This document shows positions 34,125-46,123 of a stretch of DNA of 64,000 bases, piece after piece. A program made the translations under genes and the position numbers. The notes under the pieces were generated by a model, which was not told the origin of the DNA, did no database searches, and saw nothing but the letters and a program-made list of their open reading frames with translations. The stretch's first letter is position 1. Each line of letters opens with the position of its first letter. This DNA comes from Agroathelia rolfsii (taxonomy: Eukaryota; Basidiomycota; Agaricomycetes; Amylocorticiales; Amylocorticiaceae), in NCBI GenBank assembly GCA_018343915.1, contig JABRWF010000005.1, forward strand, positions 3,755,001 to 3,819,000, given 5' to 3'.

Positions 34125-35919
34125 GCTGGGCAGAAAGTGTAGTCAAACGAGATGTGGGATGATGATCTCTCTGGGGCGTTTCTGGTCGTATAGGGATCCT
34201 TGAGATAGACGTAAGCAAGCAGTGGGCCCGTGTGTCTGCAAAGAGAGAAAACGACAACGGAGAGGGAGAAAGAGAAGAGTGTGTTGTGTCCAACGGCGAC
34301 AAAACGCGTCTCTTGCGTCGGGTCCCACTGTGACGACGCGCCTCGGCTGCTTTCTTTTTCACGTGAAGCAATTCGATACTGCTACTTTTTACTAGTCGTT
34401 CAACTTGTAAACCATGAGTGTTACATAACTTGCAGTTAGCCAAGTGTAAAGCGTAACTTTTTTTTTCTTTTTTCTTGTACAAGCCCTTACGAGTTAAGCA
34501 CTCGCCGAGCAATCGTCAACGCCCATTTTGTAGGATATATGATGTAATTATGCAAAGGTAAAAGTAACTTGTCTTATCGTGGTCCCAGATATCTGCTGCC
34601 CATTCTTCAATGGGTTCGATATATATACATAAGCCTCAAAGTCGTTCTATCTTTATGGTACTGCTTGATAAGGTCTTCATGACAGACTGCTGCAGTACCT
34701 TGAGCGACAGTCCGTCCATCTTATTATATAAGATAGGAATGAGATAGGATTGTCAAATAAGTCGGCGACGTATGTTGTCAGCGTAAGCGGCAAGCCAAGA
34801 TACAGTTGCCGCACAGGCAACACGTTTCTTTATTCAAACTGGACACCTGACGGAGCAAGACCATGTGCGGAGGGGCTCTTGAACTTATTTACTGCTTCCC
34901 AGACGATTAATCTGAGGCAGGCACGTTGCACAGGGAGCTGGATAGGCGGGCGGAGCCCAAGCCAGGCTGTACGGAATATAAACACATTGATCACCATATG
35001 GAGTGGTGCTGGACGCCTTATTATTGTCAGCACCGTCCAGGGCCAATGCGTCCTGATGACGCTTCTCGTGCATCATGTATCATGTACCCATAAGAAGCAT
35101 TGAGAGGGCGCAGCGGGAGGAACGGGAAACGTGTTGGACCGTGGACGGAAGGACCCAGGGCGGGCGGTCTGCACACATGACACTCAGTTAGATGATGCTC
35201 GGTTGATTTTTTGAGTTCAAGAAAGATCTGCCGATGGATCCGAGGCAACTTCTCAGATACACACACTCTGCAGCAACGCCGCAACGTGTTGTGGGGAGGA
35301 GAAGGGGGAGTAGAACTCGAATGCAAGGACAGCGGAGGGTGTTGTGGTATTACATCAGCCCCAGTATCACGGCGGCTTGTTTGATTCCCATTGGAGAGAA
35401 ATGAAAAAAATAAACATCAAGGAGAGAGTGTGTTGGAAGCAGAAGCTGTTTCAAAGCTAGGAGGAAATAAAAAGGGGGGAAGAGAAGAAGAACACCAGGC
35501 ACAAATAAAATAGATAAAAAAAATATAGTTGCATAGAGAGTGTGTGTTTAGAGAGGGAAGAGGACCCCCACAGGGGAAAACACCGACGGATCGACCAAAA
35601 GAAAAGAAAGAAAAAGACAAGCGACGTTCCACAGAGAAAAGAAAAAAAAAGACAAAGACCAAGTGTTTATTTGCAGGGACAGCAACAACTCGCTGTCTTC
35701 GCTGTCATTTGTGAAGGGAAAAAAATACACTTGTAAAATCACATTGGACTCTGTGTACTCTCTTTCTTCTGAGAGCAATGGTCCACCAAATAAATTATAT
35801 GATTATTATATATTATATATAATGATGATGATAGTAAAATGGAATAATCACCACGTGGAACAGAGCCAGCAGTTGGATCATCGACCGACTTGTGTGCGTG
35901 AGAGCTTTCAGCTCCTTCA

Positions 35920-35949
35920 CCTCCTCCTCCTCCTCCTCCTCCTCCTCCT
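35920..35949 (+). repeat. (CTC)n microsatellite
   Basis: About ten CTC/TCC units in the presumed leader of the HSF-type gene. Confidence 0.7.
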
Positions 35950-36150
35950 TTCCCACCCACGTTCTCTTTCTCTCTTTGCTCGACGGCCATCTCGTCCGGC
36001 TCCCAGCCCTTTATATCTCTCCCCGTCCTCTCCTTGCCTTCCTTCTCTGTTCCCCCCCTTCTCTCCCCCCCAAGATAGTTGCTGCATGCACAAAAACTAG
36101 TCCCTGCCCCGGCGCTTTCGTCATTACTCTAAAGCATTCTACCCTCATCT

Positions 36151-36204
36151 CGTAGTAGTAGTAGTAGCAGCAGCAGCATCGTCATCGTCATCGTCATCGT
36201 CATC
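36151..36204 (+). repeat. Compound trinucleotide repeat just before the HSF-type start codon
   Basis: (GTA)5, (GCA)4 and (TCG/TCA)n runs follow one another and end 7 nt before the ATG at 36212. They lie in the 5' leader of the HSF-type gene. Confidence 0.7.
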
Positions 36205-36211
36205 TCCCCAA

Positions 36212-38976
36212 ATGGACCATTTCACTCAAGACGGTCATTATGCCGCCTCGACACAGCAGCAACAGCATCAATCCCAAGGCCAACAGCAGCCATGGCAGCT
36301 CATGCCAGCAACAGCTGCTGTAACCCAACAGCCCCCCTTTTCCTCCCCAGTCGTCTCCCCCTTGACCGGACCTGGCGAGTCGTCCGCTTACCCCGCCTTC
36401 TACCATCCCTCGCCTCGTGTTGATACAGCAGCGGCTGCAGCAGTCGCAGCAGCCGCCACGCGGATGCCCCTCGATCGGACTACCTCCTCCGCGTCCTCGT
36501 CGCTCTCGCTCAACATGTCCGGCCTGAGCGTCACCTCCCCGACGGCCGTCTCGCCTATCCATCCGCCCTCGCTGCATTCGACGCACTCCAACTCGACCAC
36601 AAGCTCGACGCTGTCCCCTGTGACGCCGATCAGCCCGACCTCGTCCTCCTTTAGTGGCCTCCATGCTGCCACTGTCGCAGCCTCGTCCACTTCCTCGCAG
36701 GCGCAGCATCATCACCCGTATCAATACACTGCCACGGGGTCATATGATGATCATCCCGCCCATCATCATCAGCAACATCATGCGCATCAGCCTCATCATC
36801 AGCTTCAGCCGCCCCATCATCACGCCTACCGCGTCGGACCCGGCCCCTTGGGCGGCGCGCCCGAAAAGCACATTCCGCGCAAGCGTAGCTTCACAAACAG
36901 CGGTGCTGGTGGTGGTCCCCAATCCGTGCCGGAAGAGCCCGAGCCCACCTCATCATCCTCTTATCACGACGATATGAATAGCTACCCCAGCGTGAGCCCC
37001 GTGGATGGAAGCAATAGTAGTGGCGAGGTGGATGATTTTCTACCGCCTGCTTCCGCCTCTTCTTCGGCGCAGCAGCAGCATCATGCTAATCATCAACAGC
37101 AGCAACCATCCACGCCACAAAACTTGGGCATGAGCATGCACAAACCTGTGGGAACGCACAACTTTGTGACCAAGTTGTACATGTGAGTATATTTTCTCTC
37201 AAAACATATACTCGACTTTTCTTTTCTTTTTTTTTTTTTTTATAACAATGGATTGTCTCTCTAGGATGATCAACGACCCCAAATCTTCGCATCTAATCTC
37301 GTGGACAGAGCTGGGCAATAGGCAAGTTGCTTATAGGAAGTATACGGCCGTATGACAACCTCGCTTACAATTTGACTTTACAGTTTTGTCGTTTCAAACG
37401 TGGGCGAATTCAGCAGGAGCATCCTCGGCGCGCATTTCAAGCATAATAATGTCGGTTCCATTTCCTCTTCTATTTATTTTATTTTGTTTTGTTTCATTTC
37501 TATCTACGTATTATTCTTCATAAATACTGTTCATTCTTCTTCCTTTTTCTCTCTATCCTCTTGACAACCGACCGCCGTTGAACCAAAAGCCTCTTTTTTT
37601 CCATCTCCTTGAACATACATACAGTTCTCTAGCTTCGTGCGCCAGCTCAACATGTACGGCTTCCACAAAATTAACCGGGTTCGTAACGTGTTTCCCCTTG
37701 GCCCACGCCTGTATGAAGGAGCTAACCCAAGCATACATCTACAGACGCCCCGCGCCCAACGCACATCCAACGACGCCCAGACCTGGGAATTCTCGCACCA
37801 CAAATTCCTCCGCGGCCGTCCGGACCTGCTGGAGGAAATCAAGCGCAAGGCGCTTCTTGAGGCCACCAACGGTGGGCCAGGCAGTACTGGCGGCGGAAGC
37901 AGCAGCGACGCGGCGACGAGACATCGCATTGAGCTCCCTGGTGAGCTGGCCGCGCAACTCTCACATGTGCGCAAAGAGAACGAGCGCGTGTGGGATGCTC
38001 TTATGGAGGAGCGGAAGAGGACGGAAAGGTTGATCGGTGTCGTGAAGACGCTTTGGGATGTTGTAGCAAAGGGCATGCCGGGAAGTGGTATGTGTGATTT
38101 TTTTAAACTGATTTTTTTTAAAAAAATAAAATAAAAAACTGAAAGAAAGAAATAATAATGCCAAAACTAATGATGAACTACTACTCAGTGCCAATACCCT
38201 TTCCCGCTGACTTACTCGACTCTTTGCACTCATCGCCATCGCCAACTTCCCCAGCAGGAATGGAAACTAACCCGAACATCTACGTGATCTCGCCACCGAC
38301 TATGGGCACTAACTCGTCTGCACGATACCCACCCCCACTCAGCAGCAGTGCCGCGCGGGATACGCCCCCCTCAGAAATCAGCCCAACCGCGGCGGATTTC
38401 CAGCTGCAGCCGCACGCCGACTTTTCCTCAAATGGCTATTCGCAGTATTCGCATCATCAGCACCAGCAACTACCACCGCCGCCACTGCACATCCAAGGAC
38501 AGCAACAGCGATACACGCCCACGCCGTCCTCAACTGGACCGCCCTCGCCGAGCACGATGGACTTTAGCTTTGACGACGACTATGATCAGGAGCAGCACAG
38601 CATGGACGCTGACGGCGGCATGAGCGGGAACCACCACCCAAAACGCCAGCGATTCCTCGAGCCGGAGGACGGCGGTAGTGCGCACCATCACCACAACCAC
38701 CATGGCCGGCGGATATCGCGCGCGCGGAGCGACTCGGCGCCGTTGGGATACTCGCTTGCCGCGTGGAACAGCGCCGGTGCCGCTGGTACGCAGCGCGGTA
38801 GCACGCGGGCTGGAGGGCTCGCTGCGCGCGGGAGTGTGCCGAATATGAGCAGCGCCGCTGCGGCGTCGGCAGCTTCGTCATCGATGACCCCGTCGTCGAT
38901 GCGTGTGCCGACGTTGAGTGTGCCGGTGCCGCATCATTCGGGGCCTGCGTCGTCGGGTGATATTTCGCCGGCGTAG
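36212..38976 (+). CDS. HSF-type DNA-binding transcription factor
   Basis: A nuclear transcription factor with a heat-shock-factor winged helix. Exons: 36212-37182, 37265-37321, 37384-37450, 37625-37678, 37745-38087 and 38189-38976; 759 residues. The first 310 residues are disordered with poly-Q, poly-A and His-rich runs. The DNA-binding domain (about 312-420) reads NFVTKLYMMINDP, ISWTELGNSFVVSNVGEFSRSIL, then the recognition helix FSSFVRQLNMYGFHKI, WEFSHHKFLRGR. A helical segment (ELAAQLSHVRKENERVWDALMEERKR) is a likely oligomerisation coiled coil. The tail is Ser/His/Pro-rich. Yeast relatives are Hsf1, Skn7, Sfl1 and Mga1; no Skn7 receiver domain is present, so I cannot choose a name. Intron 2 is GC-AG (GCAAGT at 37322). 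Confidence 0.92.
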
Positions 38977-40640
38977 ACAATGATGATGATGATGACGAGG
39001 AAGGTGTAAGGCCTGTCTTGACCTTGATATACCGCTTTTGTTGTTGGTTTTGGTTTTTTGCCTTTTTTTTTTCTTAGAAGGGGAGGCTATGATTCTTTTT
39101 TTCTTGCACCTTTCTTTCGTTTTGATTAATTTCTTTTTCGTTTGCTTTTTTCTTTTTTTCTTTCTTTACTCGTCAGTTTTCCTCCCTTTCGTCATTACAT
39201 CCCAGTTTTTGTCTTTTGTCGTTGCATTGATTCTATAAAGTTCACATTTGTTAATTCAAGGAATTTTCTTCCCCAAATGTAGCCATTCCTAACCCCCCTC
39301 TCCTACCGTCTCTCCTTTTTTGTCTATCGTTGCTTTCATATACATCTCACTGACCGACTGGCTGATACTCGAGCATTCCTAACGGACTAGAACACTCATT
39401 TGCCCCTCCCACTCATCTTGCCTCTTGTCATGCTTACGCTCCTTTTAAAACTCCATTTTCTTCTCATCCTTTCCCCTCTTCTTGATAGGACATTTCCACT
39501 CTTGGCCGGCTAATGGAACCCCCACCGCCCCTTGCTTTGTGGATGTATGCACTCTGGGTTCTTTCTCTTTTGCCATCCCATTCATAACAAGCGGTGGGTC
39601 CAAGGGACCATTGTGCAAGGTGGATGCTTCGCAAGGGCCAGAAGGAAAAAAAAAACTTCACGCTTTCTTTCGGCTTGCCAGCGCACACCTTTGCAAAATT
39701 TGCCGGTATATCCCCCTTTCTCCTTGTCCTGGTTTTTGTCCTCTCCCTTCTCTGTCTGTCGTTCTTTTCGAATGGACGATTCCACTCCTTTTCTCCCCCT
39801 CTTCCTTCCGACTTCACTCTTTGTCTGTGTCTGTGTTCTCGTGTCTGTGTCTTCCTCCCCTCAAATTCCCTTACACGCACTCGTTCTTCTCTTCCCTCTG
39901 TCCCTGGTTCCCCTCTCCCCTTCGCCTCTATGTTCTCCCGATACACTTACCACACACGATACCTATACATGGCTAACACATATCAGACTCTTCCTTTCAT
40001 CTTTCTGTCTTTTTCCCTCTCTCTTTAGCCTATACACACTTAGCATTTGCGTATATACCACCATTTGGTACTTACTTGCTGTATAACCCCCCTTACCTAC
40101 ACACCCACCTACGGGTCATTTTTTTTCAGCATCAAATATGATCGGCTTTTTTTTTCTCCCACCAATTTTGTCATCTTAACTTGAATAACTTCCACTACCA
40201 TTGCAATTACTCATCTGCCAACCTTTTCTTTTTTCTTCCTTTTTATTACCACACACACAATTACTGCTGCTGTTCAGTTTAAAAAGTCATTCATATTCAT
40301 GATTTTTGTTTTTGCTTGGTTCCCCCGGCTTGAAATGCTCGAGTTTTGTCAGTTAGTTTTGTTGTTCATCGTAAGCAATATCTTTGTCTTTGCATATGCA
40401 TACACTGTTGCCTATTTTTTTTCTTTCTTACCCCGGTCTTTATTGTTTCTGTATTATACTCGGGTCCCTTGATTGCATCGTTGGCGTTTTGGCTTGCTAT
40501 AAATTAGTAGGGCTTCGAAGGATATATTCAGGGCATTCTACATAGTGCGCTCTTTTGTTTCTCTTTCCGTGATGAGAAAAAACCAGACAGACATGAAACT
40601 GAAATAGGAAATAAATAAATGTCAAAGCCCCTAAACGTAC
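38977..40640 (+). other. Long pyrimidine-rich 3' flank of the HSF-type gene
   Basis: About 1.6 kb that is strongly C/T-rich on the plus strand, with many T and TTTC runs. Long frames on either strand here are low-complexity products of this bias and lack motifs. It may be an extended 3' UTR or a non-coding transcript. Confidence 0.4.
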
Positions 40641-43600
40641 ACATGTGTAGAATGAATATGAATTTTACTACTTGTTCGCATACAACTACATTCCGTTGTC
40701 CCTAGCACTGTATACTATGGCCATCATGATCACTGATGCAAGAAAACTGCATCAACGGGTATCAATTCGTGATCGTGTGATCGATGTATATACCATTTAC
40801 TCTTGGTGATGCCCCAGGATTGGTGCACATGCTCGAATTTATCATTAGGCCAGGCTCTGTTTACATACTTGTATACATACATGCATACTACTGGCTAGTA
40901 TATGCATATAAGACAGTACTTGTAGTATCCTCCCCCTCCGCCGCCGCCAGTAGCTGTTGGCCCCGAGCCCGAGTCGGCCGGTGCCAATGCGAATGATGTA
41001 AACTCGAAAACGACACCAGTGCCAGTGACCGGGAAATAAATTCAAATGTTACTCCCACTATGCCTGTACTGCCGCAGCAAGATATCAAAAAAGATGGTGC
41101 GCTCGAATTCAGTTGCACCTATTTTAGGAAACCGAAGCGCTCCAGTTAGTGTGGGATGTCAGAGGGGTCCCAGTCGGTGCGGCAGTATAACTATAACTTC
41201 GCTCATATACCGCTAGTAGGCCACATATAATCAAAGACAGATGTGGGATCTGATTTTATTATGATGCCATTCAATATACTACAATATAATTATTCCAATT
41301 CATGAGTCGATGACAGCAGCATTTTTCGTGTTTCAAAGGCTTCGACGGCAGTACTAGTAGTGATAGTAGACCCCGGTTGTATCAATGTGGAGGCTGTATC
41401 TTTCATGATGCAGCGGCAAAATCCCAATTGACACATGCGTCATGACCATACATACCGTACCATGTATCATGTTGGTACATGCATATGCCGTATAGAATTC
41501 ATTCGCGGCATCAGTCCCTCCCAAGTATGTACGTTTTTTCCCACTGCGTATATGCGTATGCCGGTGTGCCATTCCATGCCACTGATCGGATCCCAGCGAG
41601 AACCACTCCTTCGCCCGGAGAGTCTTCAGCTGTTTTCGGACGCAAAATTTCTTCGATCCCTTGTCTGCTTCTAGCCTATAAACTGGCAATCACTTACGTA
41701 CTATGAGAGGGATTTTGTCATTAGCACTTGAGAAAATTCCATGGATTATTTTTATGATTTATGTTGTATGACCAAAATGAAGATGATGCGCCTGTGGCAT
41801 GTCAACAACGGCCAAGTTGGTTGACCGTACTCCTGGCGCCCGTCGTCGATATGATGTATCTCCGATTTGTTTATCCCTCCGAGTCCGAGTCCGAGTCCGA
41901 GTTCGAGAGGTGGGCCACACGCAAGGCTGTGTTGCTTGTGCTGGCGCCAAATGCTATACATATCCCATTCAACAATCGCCGGGAAATCACATGCTTGGAG
42001 CTGCGCATGTGGCTCTGTACGTATATGTACCTTTTTTTTAATTCTTTTTCTCAAACTAAATATACGCATATAATGCTCTACCAGTAGTATAGCAACAAGA
42101 ATTCATACCGCACGCAGACCAACGAGTACTACATGCGATATATGCGAAGATGTTTTTGATATTAACTCGATCTCGTTCTTTGAAGGCGCGAGGAAAGCGC
42201 ATGGATCAATGCCGCCAAATGCCGGTCATGATTATGATGACGAGCATGATGATGGCGGCGATTCTATTTTGTTTTGCTTTCTTTTGTGTTTGTCGTTAAT
42301 TTGGTCCCTTGAACTGTAGACAGCGGCTACTTGATATTTCACCACTTATGCCACGCACACACTAAACACCTTACCTGTGTGATCCCAATACCTAGACTTC
42401 TATCCTTCTACGGGAGGTATCGGATCTTATGACATGGAAGGTCCTAGGAGAGAAGAATCAAGAAGGAGAAGAGGGGAGAAAAGGTGGGTGGAGTGCTCGA
42501 AGAGAAGATGGAAATGTGTTGTTCAGTATGACTGGCGAAGAAGATGATGATAGACGTCACGGAGCAACGGTATCGCGAATTTATGATTTGTGCAGCGGAG
42601 AGAGGATAGATTCGGCTTGGTCCCCATTTCCGCTACTAGCGCCCTTCTGTGTCGGCGTCGGGGGCGCACTTCCATGAGACAAAGTAGAAACAATGTACAG
42701 AAAGGCTGGAGAAAGGCTGGAAGGAGCGCTGATAGCACTCCAAAGCCGTTGGAACTACAATACGGGGGCTTCCTAATTCAGCCGCACCCATCCGCGCGGT
42801 CTTTGTTGCCAATGGACACCATCCCACACCCATGCAGGTCTCCCATATAGAGTCCGTGGGTCCGTGTGGCCAGTTACCTCCTAACGTAAGGTATACTACT
42901 AAAAGACAGACTGAATACCACTGGTACGATAACGCTTGCCGCCGGAGCCGCAGAGCTTCCTATGCTACCAGTAGTTTTCTCTCGTTGGCGTTCAGGAAAA
43001 ATTGGCACCACACAAAAAATGGAAGAAAAGGAGGGCGACGGGCTGGGCGGAGGCATATACATGTACTGGGTACATGGGTCTACAGGCGGACAAGAGCCAG
43101 AAGATCACTGATTCGCTATAACGGGGGTCGTCTAACGGCCACGATGAAAACGAATGCACATGCACGCGCGCAGAAAAGCTCTCGAGAGAAGTCCAGTCTG
43201 CGCGCGGCCGCCGACGAATGTGCGAGAAAACAAAAAAAATTGACCGGCCATCATGAAGGTGTGTTCGGTGTATACACATCGGAGCATCTTGCGACTCGCT
43301 GTATCGCGCTCTAGACAAAGGCGTCGTGTTCATGACGTGAGAAAATGGTATGCAGCGGACATCGCGGTACGAGCCGCCGTATTCCGCGCACGGACAATGT
43401 TGTAGATTCTACTCGACCATTGGAAAAGTAAGATGGTCCGTGCTGCGCGTTCCCGCACCTACCCTTGGGGATTCTTCACCCCGATACTCACACAGTAGGT
43501 ACTAGCACATTATCACTGAACAATAAAGGAGAGATATGGGTGGCCCGAAGACTCATAATAATCTCCAAGAAAATCTAGAAGAAAAACAATCCACAAGTCC

Positions 43601-44880
43601 GGAAAAGCGGGGAAGAATTAATCACTTGCAAGATATCGCGTTGCTTCAATGAGCAATGCGAACGGTAGTAGTAGCGGCATGGTGATTTTACTCCTGCAAA
43701 GCCGATCAAAAGAAAAGCAAAAAGGCTATTTCACCCCGCTGCTCCTGCTCCTGACTATACAAGCGTGTCCGCCGGTGCGTCTCGTGTTCTGGCGATAAAG
43801 ACAAGGGCACGGGTGCGTGCTCTTCGGTTTGTGGATTTGAGTCGGTTTGTCTGGGCTATACATAAGGCTTGTTAGATGTGGACGTGTCTTTTTGTCTATT
43901 TGTTTAATTAGTTCGTTCCTATTCTTGCTTGATTGCTTCCATTTCTTCGAATTCCGTGGTCGAGCTGATGGCCCCAAAATTGATTGAAGCAAATTACCTG
44001 GGTAGCAAAGCCACTAATGAAACGCTCTAGTGGGATCATGACAGAAAAGGCAAACACAAAGGCGAGTTAGGCGAGAAGAGAATAGGCAAGGGAATATTGA
44101 ACCTAAGAATAAAAGGGCGTGAACGGCCTCATAGCCGAGGACAGAGGATGGCCAAGCTAGATTGGAGCTCAACGGGAATTTGTACAAATGTTATAGTGGG
44201 ACGATGATGACAATAGATGCCCACCTGATCCTGATTAGCGTGATCAACAGGCTCAAGTCTGGATAAAGAAGAGTGAACGGGCGCACTCGGCTCAAGGTTT
44301 GGAGGACCCCCCTCGCCCCTGCCCTGTCTTCCCCGCTTGTGCAAAATGGAGAAGAAAAGGCCGCCTTGAAAGAATGGTACACTAGTTCGAACTTCTTCCG
44401 ACGGTAGAGCAAAGTACACTTTGAGTTAACATCTGGTTAATTGTTGATGCAAAAGGAGAACAAGGCACGCTCATCATCCAGACGCCGAAGAGCCTCCATC
44501 AAGCCAAGATATATCTTGAAACGATGAAAGAATAAGATGTCATTAGTGCATATGGACTTATCAGTGGTGTGGTAGGGTTCGCCTAGCCCTCGGTAATGAA
44601 GAGCGAAGGGGCACACAAGACAATAAGATTCAATGATGGGGGCAAGGATTATCGATCCAGAAGCCATGATGATTATCGCGGTCAGGTCAAGGGCGAGTCA
44701 GATGATAGTGTTTCAACCATGTACATGTAGGCGCGCCCATATGACGTGCGTTTGGACGTGTCTATGTCGGAATAAATGAATGTAAGGAAGGAAAATTGAG
44801 AAAGCAAAAACCTTGTAGTTCTTGCGTTAGTGTTGTTTATTTTTATTTACAAATATGAAAAGAAACTTGCCAAATCACAT
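40641..44880. other. Gene-poor intergenic stretch
   Basis: About 4.2 kb with no frame that carries a recognisable motif or good exon chain. A hexamer run (TCCGAG)n lies at 41877-41907. Decayed genes or non-coding RNAs are possible but cannot be shown. Confidence 0.4.
41877..41907 (+). repeat. (TCCGAG)n hexanucleotide tandem repeat
   Basis: Four to five consecutive TCCGAG units, the last with one change, in a non-coding stretch. Confidence 0.65.
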
Positions 44881-45696
44881 TTATCTTACGAGTGCAGTAA
44901 CCGACCGCTTTTTCCTGCCACTCTGTCTCTTGCCGTTTGATACACTTGCGGCTGGCGCGGCTACCTCTTCAGGAGTGGACAAATACATGTTCACGTCTTC
45001 CCCTGTCGCTTCTCGCTCGGGAGCAGGCTTCGGCTCCGGCTCCGGAGCAGGAAGCGGATATTCATCCGTTTCTTCTTGAAGAAAACCAGAATATGTGCCC
45101 TCTGGAGGTATGGGAAGCGGGATGGGCACCCGTCCGGCGGGAATGGGTTCAGGATCCATGGATTGTAGGATTGCTTGGAGGCCAGGTTGAGATGGGAGCT
45201 TCAGATACATGTTATCCAATAGAAGTCTGGAATCATTATTATTATCCATACAGCATCAGGCTGTGTCTCCGCCTTTATACACTAGAACAATGATGTGATG
45301 GCTTACTCATTTTCGGCCTGTAGCTTCTTCATCTTCTCATTTGCAAGCTCCAAATCGCGCAAGTACTCTTCATGTAACTTGCCAAAGGACAAAATAAGTC
45401 AAAAGGGTGGGTTATTAGGCGGAGAATGATTGGCTACCTGGCTTATTTGCTCGTATCTCTCGCGAAGGTTTTGGTATCTGTGGTGGGTGACCTGTATTAC
45501 ATCGTATTTGCGATGCGGGGTAACGAGCAGAGGAATCATGGGACGCACTTTTCCTTGTATCTTGTCATCGTCTGTCCAGATGAGGCCTACAAAGATCCAA
45601 AACAGTCATTATTTTTCATCCCTTCTGCAAGTAGGCCGTCCTACAGACCTTGGCACGCGCAACACTGCCAGTGGTCGATGGCTCTATTGTCGACAT
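44881..45696 (-). CDS. Unrecognised coiled-coil protein
   Basis: Minus-strand exons 45586-45438, 45377-45307 and 45226-44881 join in frame with good splice sites. They encode a segment RPMIPLLVTPHRKYDVIQVTHH, then a heptad-like coiled coil (RERYEQISQ...HEEYLRDLELANEKMKKLQAENELLLDNMYLKL), then an acidic Pro/Glu-rich region and a basic C-terminus (GKRQSGRKKRS). A candidate first exon with the ATG at 45696 (45696-45649) leaves the frame one base off at its junction, so the true start is unresolved; ATG at about 45529 is an alternative. I do not recognise the family; the basic tail could be a nuclear signal. About 180-205 residues. Confidence 0.55.
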
Positions 45697-46123
45697 TGTC
45701 GTTCGGGTTGACTGCGAACCGTCGGCCCGGAAGCAAAGTGAAATAAGGTTGTTTGGCTGTGTGACGCTTGGGAATGGTCGGTCACGTGACTGTCACTGCC
45801 AAGCATACCTATGCAATATCACCGTCCATTTCCCACTGGATGCAAAGCTATAAACTGCGAACAGACACAGAGATCAATACAGCCTTGGCTCTTGTAGGCA
45901 GATTACTGATGAAGGTGATGTGTGGTGGGGAGACGGTCGTGAGCAAGAGGCGGCCGAGTGTGGGGCAGAGCGTCCTCGGCTGGGCGCCTTCTCACGATCC
46001 GCTTCAGTTTCACCATTCGGTCGTCGCCGTCGCCTTGGCCCACTACATCGACCACTCGTCGTTCTCTGTCGCTCATTCACCCTCCTGCGGAGTCATACCA
46101 AAGGCTAACGCACTCTAAGATCC
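45697..46123. promoter_or_regulatory. Divergent promoter between coiled-coil gene and vezatin-like paralogue 2
   Basis: About 430 bp between opposite-strand start codons. No clear TATA box is visible. Short frames only. Confidence 0.35.

Larger units (their letters stand above)
34125..36211. promoter_or_regulatory. Divergent DNM1 / HSF-type gene promoter region with strand-biased tracts
   Basis: About 2.1 kb between divergent start codons. 35400-35730 is purine-rich on the plus strand; 35880-36100 is strongly pyrimidine-rich, typical of a fungal promoter and long 5' leader of the HSF-type gene. Several short upstream ATG frames occur, including one ending at 36100. No clear heat-shock element array was found by eye. 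No gene is supported in 34125-35400. Confidence 0.45.

Noticed and set aside
34750..35103. Plus-strand frame of 117 codons between DNM1 and the HSF-type gene
   Set aside because: No motif, no good start context, and no partner exon. Composition resembles the surrounding spacer.
39464..40086. Overlapping long frames on both strands
   Set aside because: They come from strong C/T bias that removes stops in several frames at once. Their products are low complexity.
42429..43330. Several frames of 60-160 codons on both strands
   Set aside because: They overlap in conflicting frames and none has a motif or a coherent exon chain.
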